Source of the DNA: Neoroseomonas alkaliterrae
GTDB lineage: Bacteria; Pseudomonadota; Alphaproteobacteria; Acetobacterales; Acetobacteraceae
Assembly (NCBI RefSeq): GCF_014199195.1
Contig: NZ_JACIJE010000001.1
Span: 186,001 to 250,000 of the forward strand
DNA length: 64,000 bases
Direction: 5' to 3'
In this document: in pieces, positions 40,259 through 49,326 of the stretch
Layout of the letters: each line of letters starts with the position of its first letter
Position numbering within the stretch: the stretch's first letter is position 1
Program-made: the position numbers and the translations under genes
Notes under the pieces: generated by a model
The model's database searches: none
The model's input: only the letters and a program-made list of their open reading frames with translations
Told to the model about the DNA's origin: nothing

Positions 40259-40366
40259 GGTTCCATGGAACGGGCGCGGGCGGCTCGGGGCTTGAGGTTT
40301 CATCACCTGTTCGCGGCAAGGCGGGAAGGACCGCCGCGCCGCGGCAGGCCAACCGCGGATCACGTG

Positions 40367-42190
40367 CTAATACTGGTTTCGGTGCTCGTAGCCGCGGCGC
40401 AGCCAGTCCACCAGTGGCAACGGCCTTGGGCGCGGCTGGCGCGCCGCCCGGCGGCGTTCGTGGATCTCGCGCAGCAGCACCTCGCCATCGGGCAGCCGCC
40501 GCAGCGTCAGGCGCCGCGTGAAGCGATCAGGCGATCCCGGATGGCGGCCGAGAAGCAGCAGCCCGGAGTCAGGCAGGTCGGCGGCGAGCAGCGCGATCAT
40601 GCGGTCCGCCTCCTCGGGCTCGAGCGCCGAACTCGTGTCCCCGAGCAGGATCCAGCGCGGCCGTTGCACCAGCAGCCGCGCGAAGGCGAGGCGCTGCAGC
40701 TCCACCGTGCCGAGCAGGCCCGGCCAGTCCGCATGTTCGTCGAGCCGGGCGATGAGGCCGGCGAGCCCCGTGACGAGCAGCGCGCGCTCGATCGTCTCGT
40801 GCGGCCAGGCCGTGGCCGGGTGCGGGAAGGCGATCGCCTCCTGCAGCGTCGCCTCGGGCAGGTAGGGCCGCTCGCCGATCGCCGCGAGCGCGCCGTCCGG
40901 CGGCAGGCGCACGATGCCGCGCCCCCAGGGCCAGATGCCGCCCAGCACGCGGAACAGCGCCTGCGCCGCTTCCGCGTCGCCATCCACCAGGACGCGCTCG
41001 CCCGGGCCGACCTCGACCGTGATGTCGGACAGCAGCGCCGTGCCGTCGGGTGCGGCGACGCAGAGCGAGACGGCGCCGATGCCGACGCCCGGCCCTCGGT
41101 CGAGCACGATGGCGTCCGGCCCCTCGCGCGCCGCCTCGGTGGCGACGATGCGGATGCCGTCCTCGAGCGAGAGCACGCGCTCGACCGAGGCGCGCCATTC
41201 GGCGATGCGCTGCAGGTTGTCCACCGGCCAGGACAGCGCCGCCGTGACCTGCTGGAAGGCCTGCGCGGTCTGCATCAGCACGCCGAGGGTGATGGTCCCG
41301 CCGATGAAGCGCGGCGTCGCCACCAGGATCGGGAAGACCGGCGCGAGCGCGATGTAGCCCGCCGAGAAGCCTGTCAGCCGCGCGAGACTCTGCGTCTGCG
41401 CCGCCCAGGCGGGGCCGATCGCATCGAACAGCCGGGCGAGGCGGTCGCGCTGCAGCGCCTCCCCGCGCGCAAGCGCGATGGCCTCCGCGGCCTCGCGCGC
41501 GCGCACGAGGCCGAAGCGCAGGTCCGCCTCCCTGGTCTGGCGCAGGTCGGTCGCGCGCACCAGCGGCCGGCCGAGCAGGAAGGCGACCGTCGAGCCCGCC
41601 GCCGCATAGGCGATGGACAGGGCGACCATGTGGCCCGGCAGCGCGATGCCGAACACCTCGACCGTGCCCGAGAGCCGCCACAGCACGTCGATGAAGGCGG
41701 CGAGCAGCAGCGTCGCGTAGAGCAGGGTATGCGCGAGGTCCACGGCGTATTCCGTGGCGATGCGGACATCCTCGGCGATGCGCCCGTCGGGGTTGTCGTG
41801 GTCGCCGGGGATCTGCGCGACCTGGTAGTGCCGCGCCTCGGCCATCCAGTCCCCCACGACGCGCGCCGTGAGCCAGGCGCGCCAGGCGAGGTTGACCCGC
41901 CGCCGCGCCACCATGTGGAAGGCGTTGGACAGCACCAGCCCCGCCACGATGGCTGCGAACACGCCGATCTGGGCGAGGAACCGATCCATCGAGCGCCGTT
42001 CCAGCGCGTCGAACAGGTCGGCGGTCCAGACATTGAGGCGGATCGCGAGCGCCACCTGCGCGACGCAGAGAAGCACCATCGCGAGCGTCCATCCGCGCGC
42101 CGACCAGCGCTGCGGCCCGCGCAGCCAGAAGCCGCCGCCGAGGCGCAGGAAGTCGCGGAAGAACCGCGGATGGTCGCCGGCGTTGCTCAC
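40367..42190 (-). CDS. SbmA/YddA-type ABC protein with a catalytically degenerate NBD
   Basis: Protein of 607 residues: an N-terminal ~330-residue membrane domain of the ABC_membrane_2 / SbmA-BacA type (RLNVWTADLFDALERRSMDRFL, then WRAWLTARVVGDWMAEARHYQ) and a C-terminal ABC-like domain. The latter keeps its framework (GGIWPWGRG, LQRLAFARLLVQRPRWILL), but Walker A at 402-412 reads VDGDAEAAQAL without G-x-G-K-S/T. The Q-loop Gln is Glu440, the signature is LLGTVELQR, and Walker B is ILLGDTSSALE with GD in place of DE. Only the H-loop (His550) survives. ATP hydrolysis is unlikely. SbmA/BacA relatives use the proton gradient and have no NBD, so this may be proton-driven with a vestigial NBD. The start is GTG at 42190. 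Confidence 0.85.
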   Translation of the reverse strand: MSNAGDHPRFFRDFLRLGGGFWLRGPQRWSARGWTLAMVLLCVAQVALAIRLNVWTADLFDALERRSMDRFLAQIGVFAAIVAGLVLSNAFHMVARRRVNLAWRAWLTARVVGDWMAEARHYQVAQIPGDHDNPDGRIAEDVRIATEYAVDLAHTLLYATLLLAAFIDVLWRLSGTVEVFGIALPGHMVALSIAYAAAGSTVAFLLGRPLVRATDLRQTREADLRFGLVRAREAAEAIALARGEALQRDRLARLFDAIGPAWAAQTQSLARLTGFSAGYIALAPVFPILVATPRFIGGTITLGVLMQTAQAFQQVTAALSWPVDNLQRIAEWRASVERVLSLEDGIRIVATEAAREGPDAIVLDRGPGVGIGAVSLCVAAPDGTALLSDITVEVGPGERVLVDGDAEAAQALFRVLGGIWPWGRGIVRLPPDGALAAIGERPYLPEATLQEAIAFPHPATAWPHETIERALLVTGLAGLIARLDEHADWPGLLGTVELQRLAFARLLVQRPRWILLGDTSSALEPEEADRMIALLAADLPDSGLLLLGRHPGSPDRFTRRLTLRRLPDGEVLLREIHERRRAARQPRPRPLPLVDWLRRGYEHRNQY

Positions 42191-42498
42191 GGCGCGACGG
42201 CGCGTCCTTTCGGCCCGGCGGCGGCAGGGCTCGCCAGCGCGGGCACACCTCTGCCCATCCGCGAAAGCGGCGCTGCGCCCCGTCGCATCCGTATTCCTCC
42301 AGCCATCGGCGGCGGCCGGATGCGCCGCATCGGGCGGCGCCGCCGGCGCCACTGTGCCGCATCGGCCCCTCCGCCGGAATAGCGGCGCGCGGCCCGGCGC
42401 CGGCGCGGGAACCGCTGCGCGACCGGCATGACAGGCTGGCAGCCGGCCCGCCCGGCGCGCTATGAGTGCGGCCGGACCACGCCAGGAGACCGGACCGG
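42191..42498. other. Divergent intergenic region, 308 bases
   Basis: Gap between the minus-strand ABC protein and the plus-strand three-gene cassette. High GC and no convincing ORF on either strand. A weak promoter-like pair, TGGCAG (about 42437) and TATGAG (about 42461), precedes the first cassette gene, and AGGAGA lies about 10 bases before its ATG. I see no operator repeat. Confidence 0.4.
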
Positions 42499-43689
42499 AT
42501 GAGCGAGACCGCCATCACCATGCAGCCCATGCGCTACCTGGACAAGGCGATGGGCGCGCTGCGCGACCTCGGCCTGCCGCTGCCCGAGGCCTCCGCGCAG
42601 GAGAGCCCGATCACCGGCCTGCTGTCCAAGATCATGGAGGTCGACCAGGACCGCGTGACGCTGATCGCGCGCGTGCTGAACCAGGCCACCACCTTCAACG
42701 AGGTGGTGCGCGAGCAGATCAAGGCGATGGAGATCGGCGAGCGCTACCAGACCATCACCAACGCCTTCAACTCCATCCGCGACGACGCGCGCAACATGGT
42801 CGCGCAGATGGAGGACGGGAAGATCTCCACCATGGAGAGGCTGTCCAACATCTGGCAGAAGGCGACGCGCGGCGACATCGCCTCGCGCTTCAACAAGATC
42901 CGCGACACATATCTGGAAGTCTCGAAGGACACCAAGGAGAACATCGACCGCGAGCACGCCATCCTCGAGGCCTATCGCGACTTCCGCGGCGCGCTGAAGC
43001 AGGCGGAGGTGCTGGCGCTCGAGGTGCTCAAGACCGCCGAGGGCCGGCTGAACGCCGCCAAGGAGGCGACCGAGGCCGCGGTGAAGGCCGCCGACGGCGC
43101 AGGCAGCCTCGAGCCGGCCGAGCGCGCCCGCCTCGAGCTCGCGCGCGACGAGGCCCTGCGCGCCCTGCAGCTCGAGGAAGGCAAGTACCAGATCGCCAAG
43201 GATCTCTCGGACAACCTGACCGTCTCCTACAACACCTCCGAGGTGATCATGGCTCGCCTCGTGCAGATCACCACGGCCAAAGAGCGCGTCTACCAGCAGT
43301 CGGTCTCCTTCTTCTCGACCAACGAGGCGGTGCTGACCGCGCTCACCGCCTCCTTCACCGGCATGCACGGGCTGCACGAGAGCACCCGCACGCTCGAGGC
43401 GATGAAGGAGGGCGTGAACCAGTCGCTCGAGACGCTGGCCGAGATCGGCGGCAAGGTGCAGGAGGCCGCGCTGCGGGCCGGCTACGGCCCGACCATCCGC
43501 GCCGATGCGGTCAAGAAGCTGGTCGAGAGCGTCGTCTCCTACCAGGAGCATTCGCGCGAGATCATCGAGGAGATGCGCGACGCCGCGACGCGCAACAGCG
43601 AGGAGATCCGCCGCTCCGTCGAGGAGGCGAAGCAGCGCATGGCGCGGCTGCAGCAGCGCGCCTCGGCGGTCGCCGCCGCGAATGCCTGA
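42499..43689 (+). CDS. Helical TelA-like protein, first gene of an unknown cassette
   Basis: Soluble, highly charged, almost wholly alpha-helical protein of 396 residues without signal peptide or membrane segment. The central part (IASRFNKIRDTYLEVSKDTKENIDREHAILEAYRDFRG) and the later part (SEVIMARLVQITTAKERVYQQ followed by LTALTASFTGMHGLHESTRTLEAMKEGVNQSLETL) are reminiscent of the TelA toxic-anion-resistance fold, with its long helices and an L-I-Q-like interaction core, but the match is distant. Databases often name such proteins 'cell surface protein'; nothing here supports surface location. It overlaps the next gene by 8 bases. Function unknown. Confidence 0.85.
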   Translation: MSETAITMQPMRYLDKAMGALRDLGLPLPEASAQESPITGLLSKIMEVDQDRVTLIARVLNQATTFNEVVREQIKAMEIGERYQTITNAFNSIRDDARNMVAQMEDGKISTMERLSNIWQKATRGDIASRFNKIRDTYLEVSKDTKENIDREHAILEAYRDFRGALKQAEVLALEVLKTAEGRLNAAKEATEAAVKAADGAGSLEPAERARLELARDEALRALQLEEGKYQIAKDLSDNLTVSYNTSEVIMARLVQITTAKERVYQQSVSFFSTNEAVLTALTASFTGMHGLHESTRTLEAMKEGVNQSLETLAEIGGKVQEAALRAGYGPTIRADAVKKLVESVVSYQEHSREIIEEMRDAATRNSEEIRRSVEEAKQRMARLQQRASAVAAANA

Positions 43690-44617
43690 GGCCCGCGCGG
43701 GCGCGCCCGCGCTCGACGAGACGATGCTCGCGATGGACGTGGTGGACACCATCCGCCACGCCGATCGCCTCGTGGAGCGCGAGCTGGCCGGCACCGAGCG
43801 CCAGGCGCGGCTCCGTCAGCGCCTGCGCGAGATCTACGCCTCGCAGGGGATCGAGGTCGCCGACCATGTCCTCGATGCCGGCATCGCCGCGCTCGAGGAG
43901 AAGCGCTTCGCCTACACGCCGAAGGGCGAGGGCTGGCGGCGCAGCCTCGCCACCGCCTGGGCGACGCGCGGGCGCTGGGGCAAGTTCGCGCTGATCGGGC
44001 TGGGCGTGGTGGTGCTCGGCTGGGGCGTGCATTTCGCCACCGTGACGCTGCCGGCCCAGCGCGAGGCCGCCGCCATCGCGCGCGAATTGCAGCACGACCT
44101 GCCGCGCGCGCTGCGCGCCGAGCACGACCGCGTGCTGGCCGGCACGCAGGAGGCCGGGCCGCGCGCCGAGGCAGCCCGGCTGCTGGCCGAGGGCGAGGCC
44201 GCCGCGCGCGCCGGCAACGCGGCGGAGGCGCGCGCGCGCCGCGCCGCGCTCGCGGATCTCGCGACGCGCCTTGCGCAGGAATACACGGTGCGGATCGTCA
44301 ACCGCCCGGGCGAGCCCTCGGCCGTCTGGCGCGTGCCCGCGGCCAATCCCCGCGCGCGCAACTACTACCTGGTGGTCGAGGCGGTGGACCGCACCGGGCG
44401 CCCGGTGGAGGTGCAGGTGACCAGCGAGGAGGACGGCCGCACCGCGCGCGTGAGCCGCTGGGGGCTGCGCGTCCCGGAGGCGGAGTTCGAGCGCGTGCGC
44501 CGCGACAAGCTCGCCGACGGCATCATCGACCAGCCCGAGATCGGCCGGAAGCGCGCCGGCACGCTGGACACCGAATGGACCGTGGACACCACCGGAAGGG
44601 CCATCCTGTCATGGTGA
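43682..44617 (+). CDS. Single-pass membrane protein, DUF6384-like, second cassette gene
   Basis: Protein of 311 residues. Residues 10-80 form a helical cytosolic domain (LDETMLAMDVVDTIRHADRLVEREL). A single membrane helix lies near 102-121 (FALIGLGVVVLGWGVHFATV). A coiled-coil-rich stretch follows (130-215), then a C-terminal beta-type domain (EYTVRIVNRPGEPSAVWRVP, YYLVVEAVDRTGRPVEVQVTSEEDG), probably periplasmic. The layout fits what I recall of the DUF6384 family. The gene overlaps both neighbours, so the three products are made together. Likely the membrane anchor of the system. Confidence 0.82.
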   Translation: MPEARAGAPALDETMLAMDVVDTIRHADRLVERELAGTERQARLRQRLREIYASQGIEVADHVLDAGIAALEEKRFAYTPKGEGWRRSLATAWATRGRWGKFALIGLGVVVLGWGVHFATVTLPAQREAAAIARELQHDLPRALRAEHDRVLAGTQEAGPRAEAARLLAEGEAAARAGNAAEARARRAALADLATRLAQEYTVRIVNRPGEPSAVWRVPAANPRARNYYLVVEAVDRTGRPVEVQVTSEEDGRTARVSRWGLRVPEAEFERVRRDKLADGIIDQPEIGRKRAGTLDTEWTVDTTGRAILSW

Positions 44618-46149
44618 GCGGCAGCGCGATCCTGCAGGAGATGGACGCCCACCTCGCCGCCGCGCAGCGCGAGGCCTCCGCCGCGCAGACCGAGGCCGAC
44701 CGCCTCGCCGCCGAGCGCGACGGGCTGCGCGCGGAGGAGGCGGAGGCGCTGCGCGCGCTCGCCCGCCTCCGCCTGCGCGAGATGGCCGATGGCGGCACCG
44801 CGCTCGAGGCGCTCGATTCCGCCGGCGCGCGCGTGCAGGAGAGCCTGCGCCGCCGCGCCGCCGAGCTCGAGACCGCGCAGTCCGCCGTGCTGGCCGCGCG
44901 CGATGCGCTCGCTGCCGCCGAGGCGCGCCGCGACGCCGAGGCCGCGCGCCTGCGCGCCGCGCAGGAGGCCGAGGCCGCCGCGCTGCGCGACGCCGAGGCG
45001 AAGGCCGCGCAGGATGCCGAGTTCCAGCGCCTCTCCGCCGCTGCCGAGGAGGCCGAGCGCATCGCCCAGCACGCGGAGCAGAAGGCCTCCTTCGCCGCGC
45101 ACGACTTCGAGGAGAAGGGCCGCCCCTACCGGGCCGATCCGCTCTTCGCGTATCTGTGGGACCGCGGCTACGGCACCGCGCGCTACCGCGCCTTCCCGCT
45201 CGCGCGGATGATCGACGCCTGGGTGGCCCGGCTGATCGAGTTCGAGCCCGCGCGCCGCGCTTACCAGCTCCTGTCGGAACTGCCGGGCCACATGACGGCC
45301 CATGCGGCGCGGATGCGCGCCGAGGCCGATGCCGCGATCCGCGCCATGGTCGAGCGGCGCCGCGCCATCGCCGGCCTGCCCGCCGAGGAGGCGCGTCCCT
45401 CGACCGAGGCGCTGGCCGCCGCCGAGGACGCGGTGGAGAAGGCCCGCGCCGCCCTGGCCGAGGCCGAGGCCGCACGCAGCGTGCTCGCCAATGGCGAGGA
45501 TCCCGCCTCGCAGGAGGCGATCCGCGCGCTGGAGGCGGCGATCGGCGCGCGCTCCCTGCGCGCGCTGCGCGAGGAGGCCTATCGCACCCCGACCCGCGAG
45601 GATGACGCGATCGTCGCGCGGCTCGAGATCGCGGCGGCCGAGCGCACGCGGCTCGAACGCGCGCTCGCGGACGCGCAGGCCTCGGCCGAGGCGGCGCGGC
45701 GGCGGCTCGCCGACATGCAGTCCCTGCAGCGGGAGATGCGCAGCCGCGGCGTCGAGCGCAGCGACTGGGGCTTCGCCTCCGGCGCGATGGTCGGTGCGCT
45801 GCTGAGCGAGTTGCTGCGCGGCGCCCTTTCGCGCGACGGCTTCTGGGACCGCTTGGAACGCCAGCGCATGCCGGGCCCGATGGGCGGGTCGAGCCAGCCG
45901 GGCCCCTGGGGCCGTCCGCTGCCCGGCCCGTGGGAACGGCCCGCGCCCGGCCCCTGGTCCAAGGCGCCGCCGGCCGGCGGCGGCTGGTGGGGCACGGACC
46001 ACGGCGCCTCGCCCTGGGGTGGCGGAGGCAAGCCGGGGGCGGGCGACGGCGGCACCAAGGGCGGCTGGCCCGGTGGCGATGGCGGCGGTTTCTCGACCGG
46101 CGGCAAGTCCGACCAGGGCGGCGGCTTCCGCACCGGCGGCTCGTTCTGA
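44611..46149 (+). CDS. Long coiled-coil protein with Gly/Trp/Pro-rich tail, third cassette gene
   Basis: Protein of 512 residues. Ala/Glu/Arg-rich coiled coil at about 5-170, a small conserved-looking domain at about 171-245 (RPYRADPLFAYLWDRGYGTARYRAFPLARMIDAWVARL), a second coiled coil to ~385, then SDWGFASGAMVGALLSELLRGALSRDGFWDRL, a possible membrane-associated helix. The last ~85 residues are low-complexity Gly/Pro/Trp (PGPWGRP repeats, GGGFSTGG, GGGFRTGG). No signal peptide. The ATG overlaps the previous stop. No family recognised; the architecture suggests a structural or membrane-remodelling partner of the two preceding proteins. Confidence 0.8.
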   Translation: MVSGSAILQEMDAHLAAAQREASAAQTEADRLAAERDGLRAEEAEALRALARLRLREMADGGTALEALDSAGARVQESLRRRAAELETAQSAVLAARDALAAAEARRDAEAARLRAAQEAEAAALRDAEAKAAQDAEFQRLSAAAEEAERIAQHAEQKASFAAHDFEEKGRPYRADPLFAYLWDRGYGTARYRAFPLARMIDAWVARLIEFEPARRAYQLLSELPGHMTAHAARMRAEADAAIRAMVERRRAIAGLPAEEARPSTEALAAAEDAVEKARAALAEAEAARSVLANGEDPASQEAIRALEAAIGARSLRALREEAYRTPTREDDAIVARLEIAAAERTRLERALADAQASAEAARRRLADMQSLQREMRSRGVERSDWGFASGAMVGALLSELLRGALSRDGFWDRLERQRMPGPMGGSSQPGPWGRPLPGPWERPAPGPWSKAPPAGGGWWGTDHGASPWGGGGKPGAGDGGTKGGWPGGDGGGFSTGGKSDQGGGFRTGGSF

Positions 46150-46176
46150 GGCGGCGGCGGCGCGCCACGGCCGGGT

Positions 46177-46204
46177 TTGACCGCATCGGGAAGTGATCTA
46201 GGGT
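46177..46204 (+). promoter_or_regulatory. Candidate sigma-70-type promoter of the TAXI-TRAP operon
   Basis: TTGACC (46177-46182) and TAGGGT (46199-46204) with 16-base spacing. GGGAGG precedes the ATG at 46237 by a short spacer. It lies in the 87-base gap after the coiled-coil cassette and implies separate transcription of the transporter. Confidence 0.45.
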
Positions 46205-46236
46205 CCGGGCTTCACGTCCGAACGGGAGGCCCCCTC

Positions 46237-47250
46237 ATGACACTCCGACGCAGCATCCTCGCCGCCGCAGCGGCGGCGGCGATCGCCCTTCCCGGCGCGG
46301 CCTCCGCGCAGGCGCCCTCCTTCTTCCGCATCGGCACGGGCAGCGCGGGCGGCACCTACTACCCGATCGGCGGCATCATCGCGAACGCGCTCTCCTGCCC
46401 GCCCGGCGCGCCATGCAACACCGCCGGGGCGACCGACGGCATCCCCGGCATGGTGGCCGTGGCGCAGGCGACGCAGGGCAGCGTGCAGAACGTCGCGCTG
46501 GTGCAGGCCGGCAATGCGGAGGCGGGCTTCGCGCAGTCCGACGTGACGCACTGGGCCTACACCGGCACCGGCCTGTTCCAGGGCCGCCCGCGCACCGACC
46601 GGCTGCGCTTCGTCGCCCATCTCTTCCCCGAGCACATCCACGCCGCGGTGCGCCGCGACAGCCCCATACAGTCCTTCAACGACCTGCGCGGCCGGCGCAT
46701 CGCCATCGGCCTGCAGGCCTCCGGCGCGCGCATCGGCTCGGAGCTCATCCTCTCGGCCTACGGCTTCCAGGCCGGTCGCGACTTCACGGCCGAGTACCTG
46801 AACCAGGCCCAGGGCACCGAGCGCATGCAGGACCGCGGCCTCGACGCGACGATCACCGTCGTCGGCTACCCGGCCGCCGCCTTCACCGAGTTCTGCGCCC
46901 GCACCGGCTGCCGCTTCCTGCCGATCCCGGAGGCCGAGGCCAACCGCGTGATCGAGCGCGCACCCTTCTACGGCCGCGGCGTCATCCCCCGCACCGCCTA
47001 TGAAGGGCTGACCGAGGACGTGCCGACGCTGACGGTCTCCGCCGTGCTGGTGGTGCGCGACAGCCTGCCGGATGACCTCGTCTACAACATCACCCGCGCG
47101 CTGTGGTCGCAGACCACCCGCGGCCTGCTCGACCGCGGCCACGCCAAGGGGCGCGAGATCGTGCGCGAGAACGCGCTGAACGGCCGCGGCGTCATCCCCT
47201 TCCACCCCGGCGCCGAGCGCTGGTACCGCGAGGCCGGCATCCTGCGCTGA
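46237..47250 (+). CDS. TAXI family TRAP transporter solute-binding protein
   Basis: Periplasmic receptor of 337 residues with a Sec signal (MTLRRSILAAAAAAAIALPG ending ASAQ, cleaved near 26). The TAXI hallmark is FFRIGTGSAGGTYYPIGGIIANAL, followed by QNVALVQAGNAEAGFAQSDV, DLRGRRIAIGLQASG and a C-terminal FHPGAERWYREAG. Two cysteine pairs (CPPGAPC; FCARTGC) are unusual in a periplasmic receptor and could be disulfides. It feeds the fused permease 17 bases downstream. Known TAXI ligands are few (2-oxoglutarate, glutamate); none can be assigned. Confidence 0.93.
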   Translation: MTLRRSILAAAAAAAIALPGAASAQAPSFFRIGTGSAGGTYYPIGGIIANALSCPPGAPCNTAGATDGIPGMVAVAQATQGSVQNVALVQAGNAEAGFAQSDVTHWAYTGTGLFQGRPRTDRLRFVAHLFPEHIHAAVRRDSPIQSFNDLRGRRIAIGLQASGARIGSELILSAYGFQAGRDFTAEYLNQAQGTERMQDRGLDATITVVGYPAAAFTEFCARTGCRFLPIPEAEANRVIERAPFYGRGVIPRTAYEGLTEDVPTLTVSAVLVVRDSLPDDLVYNITRALWSQTTRGLLDRGHAKGREIVRENALNGRGVIPFHPGAERWYREAGILR

Positions 47251-47267
47251 CCTGACGGAGCCCGGCC

Positions 47268-49298
47268 GTGTCCGCATCCGATCCGCGCGGCACGGCCGCA
47301 TCCCCCGCCACCCGGCTCGACCTCGAGGCCGCGGCCGAGCTCGAGAAGAAGTACGACACCGAGATCACCTTCCGCCCGCTCCGGGGCGCGACGGCGGTGA
47401 TCGTCTCCACGCTGCTCGTCGCGCTCTCGGTGTTCCACTACTACACGGCGGGCTTCGGCATCCTGACCGAGCACTGGCACAAATCCATCCACCTCGCCGC
47501 CGTGCTCGGCCTCATCTTCATCATGTTCCCGACGCGGCTGGACTTCCCGCCGAAGATCGGCGGCGTGCCGGTGCACGACTGGGTGCTGGCGCTGGTGATC
47601 GCCGCCGCCTGCTTCTACCTGCCGATCGTCTTCGACGAGCTCACCTTCCGTATCGGCATGCCCAACGGCTGGGACATCCTGATGGGCACGGTCATGATCG
47701 TGCTGGTGCTGGAGGCCACGCGCCGCGCCATGGGCTGGGTGCTGCCGGCGATCGTGATCGTCTTCATCCTCTATGGCCTGTTCGGCAACCACCTCTCGGG
47801 CGTGCTGGCGCATCCGGGTTCGAGCTGGGAAGGCTTCCTCAGCCACGTCTACCTGACGCAGGAAGGCATCTTCGGCATCCCGGTGAAGGTGGTCGCGACC
47901 TTCGTCTTCCACTTCGTGCTGTTCGGCGTGCTCGCCACGCGCATGGGGCTCGGGCAGTTCTTCATCGACATCGCCTCGATCATCGGCGGCCGCTACGCGG
48001 GCGGGCCGGCGAAGGTGGCGGTGCTGTCCTCGGCGATGTTCGGCTCGATCTCCGGCTCCTCCATCGCCAACACCGTCACCACCGGATCGCTGACCATCCC
48101 GGCGATGAAGCGCATCGGCTACAAGCCGCATTTCGCCGGCGCGGTGGAGGCCGCGGCGAGCGCGGGCGGGCAGATCACGCCGCCGATCATGGGTGCCGCC
48201 GCCTTCGTGATGATCGAGTTCCTCGAGATCTCGCTCACCACCCTGCTGATCGCCGCCGCGATCCCCGCCGCGATGCATTTCTGGGGCGTCTTCGTCCAGG
48301 TGCATTTCGAGGCCAAGCGCCTCGGCCTGCGCGGTCTCGAGGAGCACGAGATCCCGCGGCTCTGGCCCACCATCCGCGACGGCTGGCCGACGGTGATCCC
48401 GCTCGTGCTGCTGGTCGCGGTGATCGTGCAGGGCTACACGCCCTACTACGCGGCCTTCGCCGGCATCACGGCCTGCATCGTGGTCGGCTTCCTCAATCCC
48501 AGGAACCGCCTCACGATCAAGGATCTGTGGGACGCCTTCGACCTCGGCTCCCGCTATGCGCTCGCGGTCGGGGCGGCGGCGGCGGCGGTCGGCATCGTGG
48601 TCGGCGTCGTCACCCTCACCGGGGCGGGCTTCCGCATCGGCTTCATCGTCACCCAGGCGGCGGCGCAGACGGCGGAGGTGTTCCGCCCGGTGGTCGAGAT
48701 GCTGCCACCGGGCTTCGGCTCGATGGAGGGGCTGACGCTGTTCGTGACGCTGGTCTTCGTCGCGCTGGTCTGCGTCGCGATGGGCGCGGGCATCCCGACG
48801 ACGGCGCTCTACATCGTGCTCGCGGCCATCGCCGCGCCGGCGGTGCAGCAGCTCGGCGTGCCGCCGATCGCGGCGCATCTCTTCATCCTCTACTACGGCA
48901 TCCTCGCGGACCTGACGCCGCCGGTCTGCGTCTCGGCCTACGCCGCCGCGGGCATCGCGGGCTCCAACCCGTTCCGCACGGGGCTCACGGCCTTCCGCCT
49001 CGGCATGGCCAAGGCGACGGTGCCCTTCGTCTTCGCCTATGCGCCGGTGATGCTGGTGGTGGTGCCCGACTTCACCTGGGGCGCCTTCCTCTTCACCGTG
49101 GCGAGCTGCGCCATCGGCGTGCTGGTGCTGGGCATCGGCATGACCGGCTATGCCTTCACGCATATGGGCGCCGCCTCCAAGGCGGTGCTGGTGGTGTCGT
49201 CCCTGCTCATGATCTCGCCCTCGCTGCCCATGACGGCGCTCGGGGCGGGGCTTGCCGCGCCCGTGCTGCTGCTCAACTGGCTGCGATCACGAGGATAG
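47268..49298 (+). CDS. TRAP transporter fused permease (4TM+12TM, TAXI type)
   Basis: Membrane protein of 676 residues in which the small and large TRAP permease parts are one chain. The first ~150 residues hold four helices with the DctQ-like part; from ~155 comes the DctM-like core with GGRYAGGPAKVAVLSSAMFGSISGSSIANTVTTGSLTIPAMKR and EAAASAGGQITPPIMGAAAFVM, the signature of TAXI-linked fused permeases. The start is GTG at 47268. It is coupled to the TAXI receptor and uses an ion gradient to bring the solute in. Confidence 0.94.
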   Translation: MSASDPRGTAASPATRLDLEAAAELEKKYDTEITFRPLRGATAVIVSTLLVALSVFHYYTAGFGILTEHWHKSIHLAAVLGLIFIMFPTRLDFPPKIGGVPVHDWVLALVIAAACFYLPIVFDELTFRIGMPNGWDILMGTVMIVLVLEATRRAMGWVLPAIVIVFILYGLFGNHLSGVLAHPGSSWEGFLSHVYLTQEGIFGIPVKVVATFVFHFVLFGVLATRMGLGQFFIDIASIIGGRYAGGPAKVAVLSSAMFGSISGSSIANTVTTGSLTIPAMKRIGYKPHFAGAVEAAASAGGQITPPIMGAAAFVMIEFLEISLTTLLIAAAIPAAMHFWGVFVQVHFEAKRLGLRGLEEHEIPRLWPTIRDGWPTVIPLVLLVAVIVQGYTPYYAAFAGITACIVVGFLNPRNRLTIKDLWDAFDLGSRYALAVGAAAAAVGIVVGVVTLTGAGFRIGFIVTQAAAQTAEVFRPVVEMLPPGFGSMEGLTLFVTLVFVALVCVAMGAGIPTTALYIVLAAIAAPAVQQLGVPPIAAHLFILYYGILADLTPPVCVSAYAAAGIAGSNPFRTGLTAFRLGMAKATVPFVFAYAPVMLVVVPDFTWGAFLFTVASCAIGVLVLGIGMTGYAFTHMGAASKAVLVVSSLLMISPSLPMTALGAGLAAPVLLLNWLRSRG

Positions 49299-49326
49299 GG
49301 GCGGCGCCGCGCCGCCCCTGCCCGCC

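Noticed and set aside
40260..40271. 12-base palindrome GTTCCATGGAAC after the fkbM hairpin
   Set aside because: Short, between convergent genes and not near a start; expected by chance at this length.
39098..42382. Plus-strand open frame of 1094 codons across fkbM and the ABC gene
   Set aside because: Arg/Ala-rich shadow of genes in other frames with clear motifs; no RBS or domain.
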